A DNA stretch of 64,000 bases from Methylotenera sp. (GCF_029946165.1 NZ_JAQSDZ010000001.1:186001-250000), one strand, 5' to 3'; counted from the stretch's first letter, positions 17,089 through 27,710 are shown. Numbers and translations: made by a program. Notes: a model not told the origin generated them from the letters alone.

Positions 17089-19767
17089 CTATAAATCGAT
17101 TGTCACGTTTTTAATGCTGCTATCGTCAGGGTTAACCGTGGCATTAAAACCCAAGCGTTTCATGAGTTTTAACATGCTGGCATTATTTTTAAGCACTTCA
17201 CCTTCAATACGTTTTAGGCCTTTTGTGCGTGCAATATCCATGAGTGCCGTCATCAACTTATGACCTAAGCCAGTGCCGCGCATGCTGTCAGCGACTACTA
17301 AAGCAAATTCACAGCTTTCACCATCGGGGTTAATAGCATAGCGCGTGACGCCTAACTCAATTTCTTTATTATTTTCATTTCTGACTGCTATCAACGCCAT
17401 CTCGCGGCTGTAATCGATTTGTGTAAAACGTACTAACAAGGTCTCGCTAAGTTGCTCTACACTTTTCATAAACCTAAAATATCGCGCCTCTTCAGAGAGA
17501 TTTTTTACAAAATCTTGCACCAACCACACGTCCTCTGGGCGTATTGGACGAATTTTCACATCGGTGCCATCTGCCAGTTGCCAGTTAGTGACTAAGTGCG
17601 TTGGATAAGGGTATATCGCCATATGCGCATAGCGGTCGGCACTTGGCGGCCGCACTTCTACCATTATTCGAGCATCGGCAGCCAGCACGCCATTTTCATC
17701 TAATATCAATGGGTTAATGTCCATTTCCATTAACATTGGCAACTCACATACCATTTCAGAAACGCGCAACAGCACACTTTCTAGCGCTTGCATATTCACT
17801 GGCGGCATATTTCTGAATGTGCCTAACATTTTTGCCACATGCGTATTATTAATCAGGTCTTTTACCAAGAAATTATTCAATGGTGGAAGCGCTACCGAGC
17901 GATCTGCAATAATTTCAACGGTTGTGCCACCCGCGCCAAAGGTGATAATCGGGCCAAATACAGGGTCGTTAGTCACACCTACCATCAACTCGCGACCATT
18001 TGGTTTGATTATCATGGGCTGAATAGAGATGCCATTGATATGCGCATTAGGGCGTTTGCTTTTAACGTTTTCAATAATGGAATGATAGGCCGAGCGGATT
18101 TCTTGTGCATTAGCCAAATTAAGCACCACACCGCCTACATCAGATTTATGCGTAATTTCTGGTGAGTTGATTTTCATCGCTACTGGAAAGCCCAGTTGCT
18201 GTGCTATTAACAATGCCTCATTGGGTGAACGTGCAACCATGGTGTGCGCCACAGGAATATGAAATGCTGATAGCAAGGCTTTGGATTCCATTTCACCTAA
18301 AATCTTACGCTTTTCTTGCAATGCGCCCTCAATAATCATGCGCGCACTTTCAACATCTGGTGCTAAATGGTGGGAGATTGGCCCAGGCATTTGCATTAAA
18401 AGCTTCTGGTTTTTATGGTAGGCAGAAAGAAAGGAAAATACATCTACAGCGGATTCAGGATTACGGAAGCTAGGCATCTTAGTGCGATTAAACGCAGCGC
18501 GCGACTCGCTCACCTGCGCTTCGCCCATCCACGACGTTAGCAAAGGTTTTTTATATTGATGGCTTAACGCAATCATGGCATTGGCTACCTCTAACGGCTT
18601 AGTCATGGCTTGCGGCGTCAAAATAGTGAGTACGCCATCCACATTCGGATCTTCTAAACAAGCTTTAACGGCAGATTCATATCTATCGACTTGCGCATCG
18701 CCAATAATATCAATCGGATTACCGTGCGACCAAGTGTTAGGCAGCGCTTCATTAAGCGTTTTAAGTGTAGCCTCAGACAGCACCGCGATTTCTAAGCCTA
18801 AATCAATGGCGTAATCAGTTGCCATCACACCTGGGCCGCCGCCATTAGTGACAATAGCCAAGCGGCTGCCTATTGGGTCAAAGCCGCATGAAAGTGCTTT
18901 AGCCGCTGAGAATAACTGTGTAATAGTTTGCACGCGTACAACCCCCGCGCGCCTTACTGCCGCATCAAAGGCATCATCAGACCCAACAATGGCAGAAGTA
19001 TGTGAAATAGCCGCTTTAGACGCCGCAGGATGGCGCCCTACTTTAACCAAAATGACAGGTTTAATACGCGCAGCAGCACGAATTGAACTCATAAATCCGC
19101 GTGCATCATGGATGCCTTCGATATACAACAAAATGCTATGCGTTTTTGTGTCTGATATCAAATAATCAAGAATTTCACCAAAATCCACATCGACCGAAGC
19201 GCCCATAGAAACAACGTTAGAAAATCCAACATCGTTAGCGCTTGCCCAATCTAAAATCGCCGTGCATAACGCACCAGATTGAGAAATAAAGGCAATATTG
19301 CCTGAAATGGCGTTACCCTTATTAAAGGTCGCATTTAGGCCAATATCTGGACACATGACACCGAGGCAGTTTGGACCAATCAGGCGAATGCCATAATGAT
19401 GGGCTTTCTCTAGCACTGAGGCTTCCAGTTGCTTTCCTGCTGCACCCGCTTCGCCAAACCCTGCGCTAATAATAATGGCGACTTTCACCTTATTAAGACC
19501 ACAGCGCTCAATAATATCTGGCACAGATTCAGCTGGCGTGGCAATTACCACCAAGTCTATAGGTTCAGCAATTTCCGTGATAGAAGCATAAGCCTTGCAA
19601 CCCTGCACTTTGCTATGTTTGGGATTTATCGCATAGAGCTTACCTTGGTAACCACTTTGCAACATATTTTGAAATACTACTTGCCCAACGGAATCGACAC
19701 GGTCACTCGCCCCAAACACGGCTACAGATTTAGGTGAAAACAAAGGCTTGAGATGGTGCTGACTCAT
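17089..19767 (-). CDS. Pat/PatZ-like protein lysine acetyltransferase (ADP-forming acyl-CoA synthetase-like + GNAT)
   Basis: An 892-residue fusion. Residues ~1-470 are the CoA-binding/succinyl-CoA-ligase-like part (LFSPKSVAVFGASDR, IGPNCLGVMCP, GNIAFISQSGALC). Residues ~480-700 are an ATP-grasp-like domain (AMKINSPEITHKSDVGGVVL). The last ~170 residues are a GNAT acetyltransferase (SCEFALVVADSMRGTGLGHKLM). This is the architecture of Salmonella Pat and E. coli PatZ, which acetylate and inactivate Acs. The catalytic-type histidine after ISHTSAIVG appears retained, so acyl-CoA synthetase activity cannot be excluded. Its partner deacetylase follows directly, and acs lies 8 kb away. Confidence 0.9.
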   Translation of the reverse strand: MSQHHLKPLFSPKSVAVFGASDRVDSVGQVVFQNMLQSGYQGKLYAINPKHSKVQGCKAYASITEIAEPIDLVVIATPAESVPDIIERCGLNKVKVAIIISAGFGEAGAAGKQLEASVLEKAHHYGIRLIGPNCLGVMCPDIGLNATFNKGNAISGNIAFISQSGALCTAILDWASANDVGFSNVVSMGASVDVDFGEILDYLISDTKTHSILLYIEGIHDARGFMSSIRAAARIKPVILVKVGRHPAASKAAISHTSAIVGSDDAFDAAVRRAGVVRVQTITQLFSAAKALSCGFDPIGSRLAIVTNGGGPGVMATDYAIDLGLEIAVLSEATLKTLNEALPNTWSHGNPIDIIGDAQVDRYESAVKACLEDPNVDGVLTILTPQAMTKPLEVANAMIALSHQYKKPLLTSWMGEAQVSESRAAFNRTKMPSFRNPESAVDVFSFLSAYHKNQKLLMQMPGPISHHLAPDVESARMIIEGALQEKRKILGEMESKALLSAFHIPVAHTMVARSPNEALLIAQQLGFPVAMKINSPEITHKSDVGGVVLNLANAQEIRSAYHSIIENVKSKRPNAHINGISIQPMIIKPNGRELMVGVTNDPVFGPIITFGAGGTTVEIIADRSVALPPLNNFLVKDLINNTHVAKMLGTFRNMPPVNMQALESVLLRVSEMVCELPMLMEMDINPLILDENGVLAADARIMVEVRPPSADRYAHMAIYPYPTHLVTNWQLADGTDVKIRPIRPEDVWLVQDFVKNLSEEARYFRFMKSVEQLSETLLVRFTQIDYSREMALIAVRNENNKEIELGVTRYAINPDGESCEFALVVADSMRGTGLGHKLMTALMDIARTKGLKRIEGEVLKNNASMLKLMKRLGFNATVNPDDSSIKNVTIDL

Positions 19768-19910
19768 GGTTTTACATTGCCGTTAATAGCGGAATTGTTA
19801 TGTTAGCGCATTGCCAGCACTTTTATATGATATAGCTCAATAAACACTAGGTTTAAAACTTCTAACACCTTTGGTAAAAGTTTTATTGAAAGGGATATCT
19901 GACCTAGACG

Positions 19911-20813
19911 CTAATATGGCGTGTTCTTATAGTTGGTGCCAAAAAACTCCATCATCATAAACTCTTCTAGTTCAGCGCTATCTTCTGGGCGTGCTGACTT
20001 CACCACTTCACGACCTAAGCGTTGAGATTCCCAGTTAAAGTCGCCTTCATAATGTCGGCGTATCAAAGAGATCATTTTCTTAATCATCACCAATCTAACG
20101 TCTTGACCAGTGCCCGCTTCCACCTCAAATGATTCACGTTTTGCACTGCTGTAATCATTCGTCCAACCCTTGAATGCAAATGCCCCATGCCGCCCACTTA
20201 AATTGGTGATTTCAAAAATTCCATTAGTACCGACTTTTAAATTACTTTTAATTCTGTCATCTCTGACTTTTTCTTGGCTAGGGCCAACTTCACGCGCTAC
20301 AGCTTCTGCATTTTGTCTTGCGGCATCTGCCTCCGTAGCGTTACGCTTAGCTTGTTGCTGCTTAACGTAAGAGGCCATATCAGTTGGCGCGTCATTTGGT
20401 TTAACTTCTTTAGGCGGTAACGGTTCTGGTGTGGGTTGTTTTGTTGCAATCACATCTGGCACAGAAAAAGTCGATGGCTTAGGACTTTTACTTGGTTTAC
20501 GTGTAATGACTTTTGGTGGAGATTTAGTCACAATAGGTTCTGGCTCAGGTATTTCTGGAACTTCAACTTTAGGCGGAGTTGGAGGTGCCAAGCTCACTTC
20601 CAAAGCCTCTGGTTGCGGTGACGCAGGATTAGTAAAATCAATTTTCGGCAAGAAAACAATTAAAAGCAGCCCATGCACCAACAGCGAAAAGATGATCGCA
20701 ATTAGCGTGTTACGACTAATATTGATGCGAATAAACTTATCGCCACGCGGCTTAAGCAAAAACTCGTCAAATTGGTCGGCTGATGTTTCTAGCGGATTCA
20801 GATTATTTTCCAT
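19911..20813 (-). CDS. TonB-like proline-rich single-TM protein
   Basis: A 300-residue protein with a cytoplasmic N-terminus of about 30 residues, one membrane segment (TLIAIIFSLLVHGLLLIVFL, with the internal His common in TonB anchors), a long Pro/Lys/Glu-rich periplasmic linker (PTPPKVEVPEIPEPEPIV, ..PPKVITRKPSKSPKPS) and a globular C-terminal part. The C-terminus (FAFKGWTNDYSSAKRESFEVEAGTG...MIKKMISLIRRHY) does not show the usual TonB YP motif, so energy transduction to receptors is doubtful. It is 24 bases downstream of hrpA, and no ExbBD genes are nearby. Confidence 0.65.
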   Translation of the reverse strand: MENNLNPLETSADQFDEFLLKPRGDKFIRINISRNTLIAIIFSLLVHGLLLIVFLPKIDFTNPASPQPEALEVSLAPPTPPKVEVPEIPEPEPIVTKSPPKVITRKPSKSPKPSTFSVPDVIATKQPTPEPLPPKEVKPNDAPTDMASYVKQQQAKRNATEADAARQNAEAVAREVGPSQEKVRDDRIKSNLKVGTNGIFEITNLSGRHGAFAFKGWTNDYSSAKRESFEVEAGTGQDVRLVMIKKMISLIRRHYEGDFNWESQRLGREVVKSARPEDSAELEEFMMMEFFGTNYKNTPY

Positions 20814-20837
20814 GAATGTGTGACTGGCGACTCACGG

Positions 20838-23800
20838 TTAAGTGATGTCAGCCCATGTTTTTTCTAAACGTTTAAGCGAGACTGGAAATGGCGTTTTAAG
20901 TTCTTGCGCAAATAAGGAGACTCGTAGCTCTTCAATCAACCAGCGGAATTCTTGCAAATCTTCCGAAACAGCTAAATTTGCTTGATGTAATGCGTTAACT
21001 TTATTTTGCCATTTTTCCCACAACACACCCACGCTACCTGCATTTTTGCCATCGCGGTCAGGGTTCGCAGGGTGCTTTTCAATGCGCAATCTTAAAGCCT
21101 TTAAGTAGCGCGGCACTTGCTGCAAATGCTCCCACGGTGTTTGGCTAAAACAATCTTTGTAAACCAGTTGCACCACTTGCTGCTCTAAATCGCGCTTTAA
21201 TCGATTAGCTGTTGTCGCCATTTGACTTTGCTTGGTAATGAGCAACTGATATTCAGTGGCAATCGCTTGAGCCTGCCTTGCAATGGCCTCGCTAACGGCT
21301 GGCAGACGTGTTCTGGCCCGTTGTTTCAACTTCATAAACTCAGCATTGGTGCGAGGCAAATCATCTTCACCGATAAAGGCGCGATCGGCAATGGCCGTAA
21401 TCATATCTTCACGTAAATCTTCTGGCGACATTATGTTTCTAAGCGTTAAAGCGTATTGATTAAAATTTGGCAGGCTTTTTTCCAGCTGCTTCATTTGTTC
21501 TTTTAACTCAAAACGAATCAATCGGCAAATACCTTTACGTAGATTTACAGCGGCCTCGCGCTCTGTGTCAAAAAGCTTCACAGAAACACTATCAATATCA
21601 TCTTCAAGCGCTGGATAACCGACCACTTTTAAGCCATCGCGCTCAAAACTCAAGGTTTGCGGTAAATCACCAAAATCCCATTGTTTTAGACCAGTTTTCT
21701 CAATATCGGGCGAAGTGTTTCTAAAGGTAAGCTGCGCGGCTGAACCTAATTGTTTTTTAAGCGCATTCCAATCGCGCCCCATGGCAAGCTCGCGGCCTGC
21801 ATCATCTACAACACTAAAGTTCATTAGTAAGTGCGCTGGCGTTTCTTCTGTCCAATCTTCAACTGAAATTTTCAGCGTAGTCACACACTGAATATGTGCT
21901 GCCAGTACTTGCTTTATCGCACCACCACCTATTTTATTTTGGTCTAAAAATACCGTCACAAACTCAGGCACTGGCACACAAACGCGGCGGAAAGTTTTAG
22001 GCAGGGCTTTAATCAAATAGGTCAGCTTTTCACGCAGCATACCTGGCACCAACCATTCAGATTGCGTTGGACTCAGTTGATTTAACAAAGCTAAGGGAAT
22101 AGTCGCCGTCACGCCATCCAAAACATGACCTGGCTCAAAGCGGTATTTGAGATGTGTTTCAACGCCATCTAACAAAATCATTTCAGGAAACTGCACAGCT
22201 GTAATCGCATCGGCACCATGGCGCATCAAATCATCGCGAGTGAGATACAACAACTTCGGATTTTCTTTTTCAGCGGTTTCACGCCATTTTTCAAAAGTCG
22301 CGGCTTGAAAAATATCAGCTGGGATTTTTGCATCGTAAAAAGCAAATAGCTGATGCTCATCTACCAGCACATCTTGGCGACGTGCTTTATGCTCCAACTC
22401 TTCAACTTCGGAGATTAAGCGCTCATTTGCAGTGAAAAATGCAGCTCTGGTATCAAACTCGCCACTCGCTAAGGCTTCGCGAATAAATATTTCGCGAGCT
22501 TCTTTTGGATTAATTGGCCCGTAATGCACACGGCGCTTAGGAATAATAGTTAAGCCATACAGAGAAACGCGCTCCCATGCATTGACCATGCCCATTTTTC
22601 TATCCCAACGTGGGTCAGAATATTGGCTTTCGGTTAAGCCGCGTGCTAATGGCTCAATCCAATCAGGCTCAATTTTTGCCACACAGCGCGCGTAAAGCTT
22701 AGTGGTATCTACTAATTCAGCGGCTATCACCCATTTCGGTCGCGTTTTCTTTAGGCAAGAACCAGGTGCAACATAAAAACGGATACTGCGTGCGCCTGAA
22801 TAAGCATCGTTATCGCCATCTTTAAAACCAATATTACCGAGCAAACCTGCTAACAAGGCTTTATGTATCTGCTCAAAGTTGGCTTGTCGTTGAACTACCT
22901 CTCCCCTCGTGGGAGAGGGTTGGGGTGAGGGGGATAGAAGCACCATTTCGTCCGTTATTTGCTTAATTTGGCTATGCAATTCTCGCCACTCTTTTAGGCG
23001 TAAAAAAGATAAGAAATTGCTATGGCACTGATTTAGCAAATCCTTGTTCGACTTTTTGGTTTTTAACGCGTTGTCAAAAAAGTCCCAAAGCTTGAGGTAA
23101 CTCATAAAGTCTGAGCCCTCGCCTGCAAATTTTGCATGTGCATTATCAGCCGCTTCGCGCTTATCCATGGGTCGTTCGCGCGGATCTTGTATGCTCAACA
23201 CACTAGCAATAATCAATATCTCGTTCAAACACCCTTCGCGCTTAGCGGCTAAAATCATACGACCAACTCGCGGATCTAAAGGTAAGCGCGCTAGCTGCAA
23301 GCCGATTTCGGTAATTTGGCGCTTGCTATCTACCGCGCCTAATTCTTGTAACAACAAATAGCCGTCGCTCACTAGTCGAGATGATGGCGCCTCGATAAAT
23401 GGAAACTCCGTCACGTCGCCAAGCTTTAATGCCGCCATGCGTAAAATCACACTCGCTAATGAGCTACGCAGAATTTCAGGCTCGGTAAACTCTGGGCGAC
23501 CGTTAAAATCTTGTTCAGAATACAAACGCACACATATACCACTTGAAACACGGCCGCAACGGCCTGCACGCTGTTTTGCAGCGGCTTGGCTAATTTTCTC
23601 AATCTGTAATTGCTCAACTTTTGCGCGCGTGCTGTAACGGTTCATCCGCGCCAACCCAGCATCAATCACGTACTTAATGCCAGGCACAGTGAGTGACGTT
23701 TCCGCCACGTTAGTCGCTAACACAATACGGCGCGAGCTATGGCTTTTGAAAATCTTTTGCTGATCCTCAATGCTCAAACGAGCAAATAAAGGTAACACTT

Positions 23801-24965
23801 CAATATGCTTTAACTTCGCCGAACGTCCTTGATATTTACGCAAATGATCTGCAACATCGCGTATTTCACGCTCACCTGGTAGAAACACTAAAATATCGCC
23901 ATCGCCTTGGCGCAACAAGTCATCCGCCGCATCTAGAATTGCTTCTTCGATGGCTTCTTCTTCGTCATCCTCTTCCAGCCAACGCGCTTCTGTCTTTGCT
24001 TTACGCGCAATACCAAAGATAGTTTCGTCCTCAAAATCAAACTGAGCGTTTTCTGCCTCTGCGATTTCTTTGGCACGAAAACCAGCTTTCCCTAATGGGC
24101 GATAGCGGATTTCAACTGGGTAAGTGCGGCCTGATACCTCAATAACTGGCGCAACTTTTAATACCCCATCGCTTGTAAGCGATGAAAAATGATTTGAGAA
24201 ACGCTCGGCATCAATCGTTGCAGAAGTCACAATAATTTTTAAGTCAGGACGCTTTGGTAACAACTGTTTGAGGTAACCAAGCAAGAAATCAATATTCAGA
24301 CTACGCTCATGCGCCTCATCGATAATAATAGTGTCATAAGCATTCAGGAATTTATCGCCCTGCGTTTCTGCCAGCAAAATACCATCGGTCATCAACTTAA
24401 CGTAGCTAGATTCAGAAAGCTTATCGTTAAAGCGCACTTTATAACCAACCACTTCACCTAACGGACTTTGTAGCTCTTGTGCAATACGCGACGCCACTGA
24501 ACGCGCAGCAATGCGGCGTGGTTGCGTATGCCCAATTAAACCAGCTACACCACGACCAAGCTCAAGGCAAATTTTAGGGATTTGTGTCGTTTTACCAGAA
24601 CCCGTTTCGCCACAAATAATCACCACTTGATTATTGTTAATAGCTGCAGCAATTTCATCTTTTTTGCCACTCACTGGCAACTCAAGCGGATATTCAGGCT
24701 TAGGTAAATTGGCTAATCTCGCTGCAAATTTTTGCTGAGATGTGCGCACTTTTTGTGAAATTTCACCCAACAGGCGCTGGGCTCTTGCCACAGATTTTTC
24801 ATCTTTCAGCTTTTGCAAATCTGTCGCATCACGCAATTTGCGCCGCAAAGCATGACGATCAGCCAACATGCAGCTTTGCAAAGCTGTGCTTAAGTTGGCT
24901 GGATTTGACACGGTAGGAATTGGGTTCACAGATTTATTCACATTCATAGCTTGGCATTTTAACAT
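20838..24965 (-). CDS. hrpA: ATP-dependent RNA helicase HrpA
   Basis: A 1375-residue DEAH-box helicase, close to the usual HrpA length of about 1300. Motif I is IICGETGSGKTTQIP, motif II DEAH occurs in IIIDEAHERSLN, motif III is VTSATIDAERF, motif VI is QRAGRCGRVSSG, and the HA2/OB region and the long DUF3418 C-terminus follow. It acts on mRNA and stalled ribosomes. Near the middle the protein contains the sequence SPSPQPSPTRGE, encoded by a G/C-rich repeat (22896-22933) that adds residues in frame. Start choice between the ATG at 24965 and one at 24947 is open; neither has a good ribosome site. Confidence 0.95.
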   Translation of the reverse strand: MLKCQAMNVNKSVNPIPTVSNPANLSTALQSCMLADRHALRRKLRDATDLQKLKDEKSVARAQRLLGEISQKVRTSQQKFAARLANLPKPEYPLELPVSGKKDEIAAAINNNQVVIICGETGSGKTTQIPKICLELGRGVAGLIGHTQPRRIAARSVASRIAQELQSPLGEVVGYKVRFNDKLSESSYVKLMTDGILLAETQGDKFLNAYDTIIIDEAHERSLNIDFLLGYLKQLLPKRPDLKIIVTSATIDAERFSNHFSSLTSDGVLKVAPVIEVSGRTYPVEIRYRPLGKAGFRAKEIAEAENAQFDFEDETIFGIARKAKTEARWLEEDDEEEAIEEAILDAADDLLRQGDGDILVFLPGEREIRDVADHLRKYQGRSAKLKHIEVLPLFARLSIEDQQKIFKSHSSRRIVLATNVAETSLTVPGIKYVIDAGLARMNRYSTRAKVEQLQIEKISQAAAKQRAGRCGRVSSGICVRLYSEQDFNGRPEFTEPEILRSSLASVILRMAALKLGDVTEFPFIEAPSSRLVSDGYLLLQELGAVDSKRQITEIGLQLARLPLDPRVGRMILAAKREGCLNEILIIASVLSIQDPRERPMDKREAADNAHAKFAGEGSDFMSYLKLWDFFDNALKTKKSNKDLLNQCHSNFLSFLRLKEWRELHSQIKQITDEMVLLSPSPQPSPTRGEVVQRQANFEQIHKALLAGLLGNIGFKDGDNDAYSGARSIRFYVAPGSCLKKTRPKWVIAAELVDTTKLYARCVAKIEPDWIEPLARGLTESQYSDPRWDRKMGMVNAWERVSLYGLTIIPKRRVHYGPINPKEAREIFIREALASGEFDTRAAFFTANERLISEVEELEHKARRQDVLVDEHQLFAFYDAKIPADIFQAATFEKWRETAEKENPKLLYLTRDDLMRHGADAITAVQFPEMILLDGVETHLKYRFEPGHVLDGVTATIPLALLNQLSPTQSEWLVPGMLREKLTYLIKALPKTFRRVCVPVPEFVTVFLDQNKIGGGAIKQVLAAHIQCVTTLKISVEDWTEETPAHLLMNFSVVDDAGRELAMGRDWNALKKQLGSAAQLTFRNTSPDIEKTGLKQWDFGDLPQTLSFERDGLKVVGYPALEDDIDSVSVKLFDTEREAAVNLRKGICRLIRFELKEQMKQLEKSLPNFNQYALTLRNIMSPEDLREDMITAIADRAFIGEDDLPRTNAEFMKLKQRARTRLPAVSEAIARQAQAIATEYQLLITKQSQMATTANRLKRDLEQQVVQLVYKDCFSQTPWEHLQQVPRYLKALRLRIEKHPANPDRDGKNAGSVGVLWEKWQNKVNALHQANLAVSEDLQEFRWLIEELRVSLFAQELKTPFPVSLKRLEKTWADIT
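22896..22933. repeat. Dispersed repeat inserted in frame inside hrpA
   Basis: The plus strand reads CTCTCCCCTCGTGGGAGAGG followed by GTTGGGGTGAGGG. The first part is a hairpin (CTCTCCC/GGGAGAG). On the hrpA strand it is translated as SPSPQPSPTRGE, a peptide well known from dispersed repeats that have invaded proteobacterial genes. The insertion keeps the frame, and the flanking HrpA sequence is continuous. Confidence 0.75.
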
Positions 24966-24989
24966 GCCAATAGCCCATAGACCCAGGCA

Positions 24990-27710
24990 TCAACTAATCA
25001 ACAAAACCTTTTCCCATAAAGTTTTCACCGCAGTCGCATGCTCACTCACGGTTGGCAACCCCACCCTTAAATGCGCGGCGCCTTGTAGTTTAAGCATATG
25101 CTGGCTATGGCGATAATCTCGGTATGCCAATACAACTTTATCTGCCAAATCTTGGTCGATAATATTAAGTGACGCAAGTAGTCTTAGCAAGCCTATATTG
25201 CCGATGTTAGCTGTGAGTTGTGGGTATTGTTTTGCATACGCCAGCACTAAATATTGTACTAAAAACTCCACATCAATAATGCCGCCAACACTGTGTTTAA
25301 TATCGAACATATTGGCTTCAATATGTTGTGAGGAGCGCATTTTTTCGCGCATGGAGTGCACTTCTGTTTTTAGTTGGTTCAGGTCTCGCTGCTGCGTTAT
25401 CACTTCAATACGAATGGCATCGAAGGCCTCGCCAATTTTAGTATCACCTGCCACAAAGCGTGCGCGGGTAATGGCTTGGTGTTCCCATACCCAGGCTTTT
25501 TGCATTTGGTATTCTTTGAATGCAGTCACACTACTCACTAGCAAGCCGCTATTGCCATCTGGACGCAATTGCATATCGGTTTCATAAAGCAAACCTGCTG
25601 ATGTTAAGCTATTGAACCAGTTATTAATGCGCTGTGCAAAGCGTGCGTAAACTTCGCCAGCCTCATCTGCATCGTCATCATATAAGAAGATAATATCTAA
25701 GTCTGAAGCGTAACCCAGCTCTTTTCCACCGAGTTTGCCGTAACCAATCACAGCGAATTTCGGCACATCTAAATGCTTACCGCGCACATTTGGCCAAATA
25801 ATTTCCAAACTTACGCTTAGAATTAATTGCGCAAGTTCACTCAAATAATCGGATAGCTTTTCTGGGCTTAACTCGCCGTTAATATCTTGTGCGGCAAAGC
25901 GGAATATATTGGCGTGCTTAAAGTGGCGAAATACGTCCATTTCACGCTCGACATCGCCTTGCACTTCGGCTAAACGGGCGAGCAAGTCTGCATGCAAGGC
26001 TGAGAAATCAGGGGCTGCATACAAGGTGCGCGTATCTAATAGCTCATCTAAAAGTATAGGGTGTTGTACTAAATAGTTCGTGAGCCACGGGCTACTGCTA
26101 CACAATTTAACCAATAGCTGCATGGATTGCGGATGTTCAGCTAACAAAGCTAAGTAGCTCGCACGGCGGCAGATACTTTCTAGCAAATCAATCATGCGCA
26201 TTAGTGTAATGTCAGCATTTTGCATCTCAGCCGATTGCGATATGACTAGTGGCATTAACGCATCAAAACGTTGACGGCTAAGTTCTGGCAGCTGACGATA
26301 ACGGTTACTTTGATGCAAGGTATTGAGTAGACGCGATGTTTCGTGTGCATCAAAGAAACCTAGCTTTTGCAAGGCTGAAAATGACTCTTGCTCGACAATT
26401 GCGCCATTCCAAATAGACTTTTCTATTTCCAGTTCACCTTGCGGCGTATTAGCATCACTAAAAGTTTCATCAAAGTGATGTTGCACTTGTTGGCGGTAGG
26501 CATTTAATTTAGCTAAAAACTCATCCCAATCTGCAAAACACATCGCTTTGGCGATACGCGCCTTAGCTTCATCTGATTTAGGCAGTTCTTGTGTTTGCGC
26601 GTCATCTACATACATCAACCTATGTTCTAAATTACGCAAAAACACATAAGCCTCAGTTAACTCAGCTACAGTTTTTTCAGGCAACAAGCCTTTGTTTTTT
26701 AATAGCGCTAACACTGAAAGCGTAGATTTCACTTGCAGGCTTGCATCTTGTCCACCGCGAATTAACTGAAAAACTTGGGCAATAAACTCAATTTCGCGGA
26801 TACCGCCACGACCAAGTTTGATATTGTCCTGCATGCCTTTGCTGTTCACATCGCGCTGTATTTGGATTTTCAAATCGCGCATGCTGGCAAATGCACCAAA
26901 ATCCAAATACTTTCGAAAAACAAATGGTTTTAGCAACTTAGTTACTTGCGAGCCACCTGTGACTTCGCGACCTTTTATCCAAGCATAGCGCTCCCACTCG
27001 CGTCCATTGTTTTGGTAATACGCTTCAAGCGCATCTAAATTTGAAACCAGCGCGCCTTCGCTACCAAATGGTCGCAAACGCATATCCACCCTGAACACAA
27101 AGCCATCTTCGGTAATTTCGTCTATCGCCGCGATTAATTTTTTGGCTAATCGGGTAAAGAAATCTTGGTTACTAATGGATTTCTCACCGGTTGTTTCACC
27201 TTCGTTTTCATAGGCAAAAATTAAGTCAATATCAGAGGAAACATTAAGTTCGCCACCGCCAAGCTTGCCCATGCCTATCACCATAAAACTTTCAGGGTAG
27301 CCTGCGCCGCTTACAGGCTGACCAAACATATCTACTAACCAAGTATTCAAGTAATCAATCGAAGTATTAATTACACATTCTGCCAATGCAGAAGTCGTGC
27401 GCATAACTTCCATTAAATCTGCTAAACCATTCAAGTCACGCACGATGATTTTCGCCATGACCTGCTGACGCAAATGCCTTAAAGCTTGCTTTAAAGTTGT
27501 TTCGTCAAAAATATTTTGACGCGCTAAAAAACTTTGCATGTCACTTAACTGGTATTCTTGATGCAGGTTTACTAGCAAATCATTCAGCAAACCTTCATCT
27601 CTTGTAAACAACTTTGCAACAAACGGGCTACAAGCGACTGCATGCTGCACATAGGCTTCATCGCTAGATTTCATGCGGTTTTCTGATAGAATCATATCAA
27701 GTGTTATCAT
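24990..27710 (-). CDS. glnE: Bifunctional glutamine synthetase adenylyltransferase/deadenylase GlnE
   Basis: A 906-residue protein with two tandem nucleotidyltransferase domains, each followed by a GlnD-UR-uptake helical region. The first (deadenylase) active site is MGKLGGGELNVSSDIDLIFA; the second (adenylylase) is YGKLGGKELGYASDLDIIFL. Both retain the two Asp residues needed for metal. The enzyme attaches and removes AMP on glutamine synthetase in response to PII and glutamine. Its start is 25 bases before the end of nothing else on that strand: acs is divergent, and hrpA lies 24 bases downstream, so glnE-hrpA-tonB-like may be one transcript. No clear Shine-Dalgarno is seen at the ATG. Confidence 0.95.
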   Translation of the reverse strand: MITLDMILSENRMKSSDEAYVQHAVACSPFVAKLFTRDEGLLNDLLVNLHQEYQLSDMQSFLARQNIFDETTLKQALRHLRQQVMAKIIVRDLNGLADLMEVMRTTSALAECVINTSIDYLNTWLVDMFGQPVSGAGYPESFMVIGMGKLGGGELNVSSDIDLIFAYENEGETTGEKSISNQDFFTRLAKKLIAAIDEITEDGFVFRVDMRLRPFGSEGALVSNLDALEAYYQNNGREWERYAWIKGREVTGGSQVTKLLKPFVFRKYLDFGAFASMRDLKIQIQRDVNSKGMQDNIKLGRGGIREIEFIAQVFQLIRGGQDASLQVKSTLSVLALLKNKGLLPEKTVAELTEAYVFLRNLEHRLMYVDDAQTQELPKSDEAKARIAKAMCFADWDEFLAKLNAYRQQVQHHFDETFSDANTPQGELEIEKSIWNGAIVEQESFSALQKLGFFDAHETSRLLNTLHQSNRYRQLPELSRQRFDALMPLVISQSAEMQNADITLMRMIDLLESICRRASYLALLAEHPQSMQLLVKLCSSSPWLTNYLVQHPILLDELLDTRTLYAAPDFSALHADLLARLAEVQGDVEREMDVFRHFKHANIFRFAAQDINGELSPEKLSDYLSELAQLILSVSLEIIWPNVRGKHLDVPKFAVIGYGKLGGKELGYASDLDIIFLYDDDADEAGEVYARFAQRINNWFNSLTSAGLLYETDMQLRPDGNSGLLVSSVTAFKEYQMQKAWVWEHQAITRARFVAGDTKIGEAFDAIRIEVITQQRDLNQLKTEVHSMREKMRSSQHIEANMFDIKHSVGGIIDVEFLVQYLVLAYAKQYPQLTANIGNIGLLRLLASLNIIDQDLADKVVLAYRDYRHSQHMLKLQGAAHLRVGLPTVSEHATAVKTLWEKVLLIS

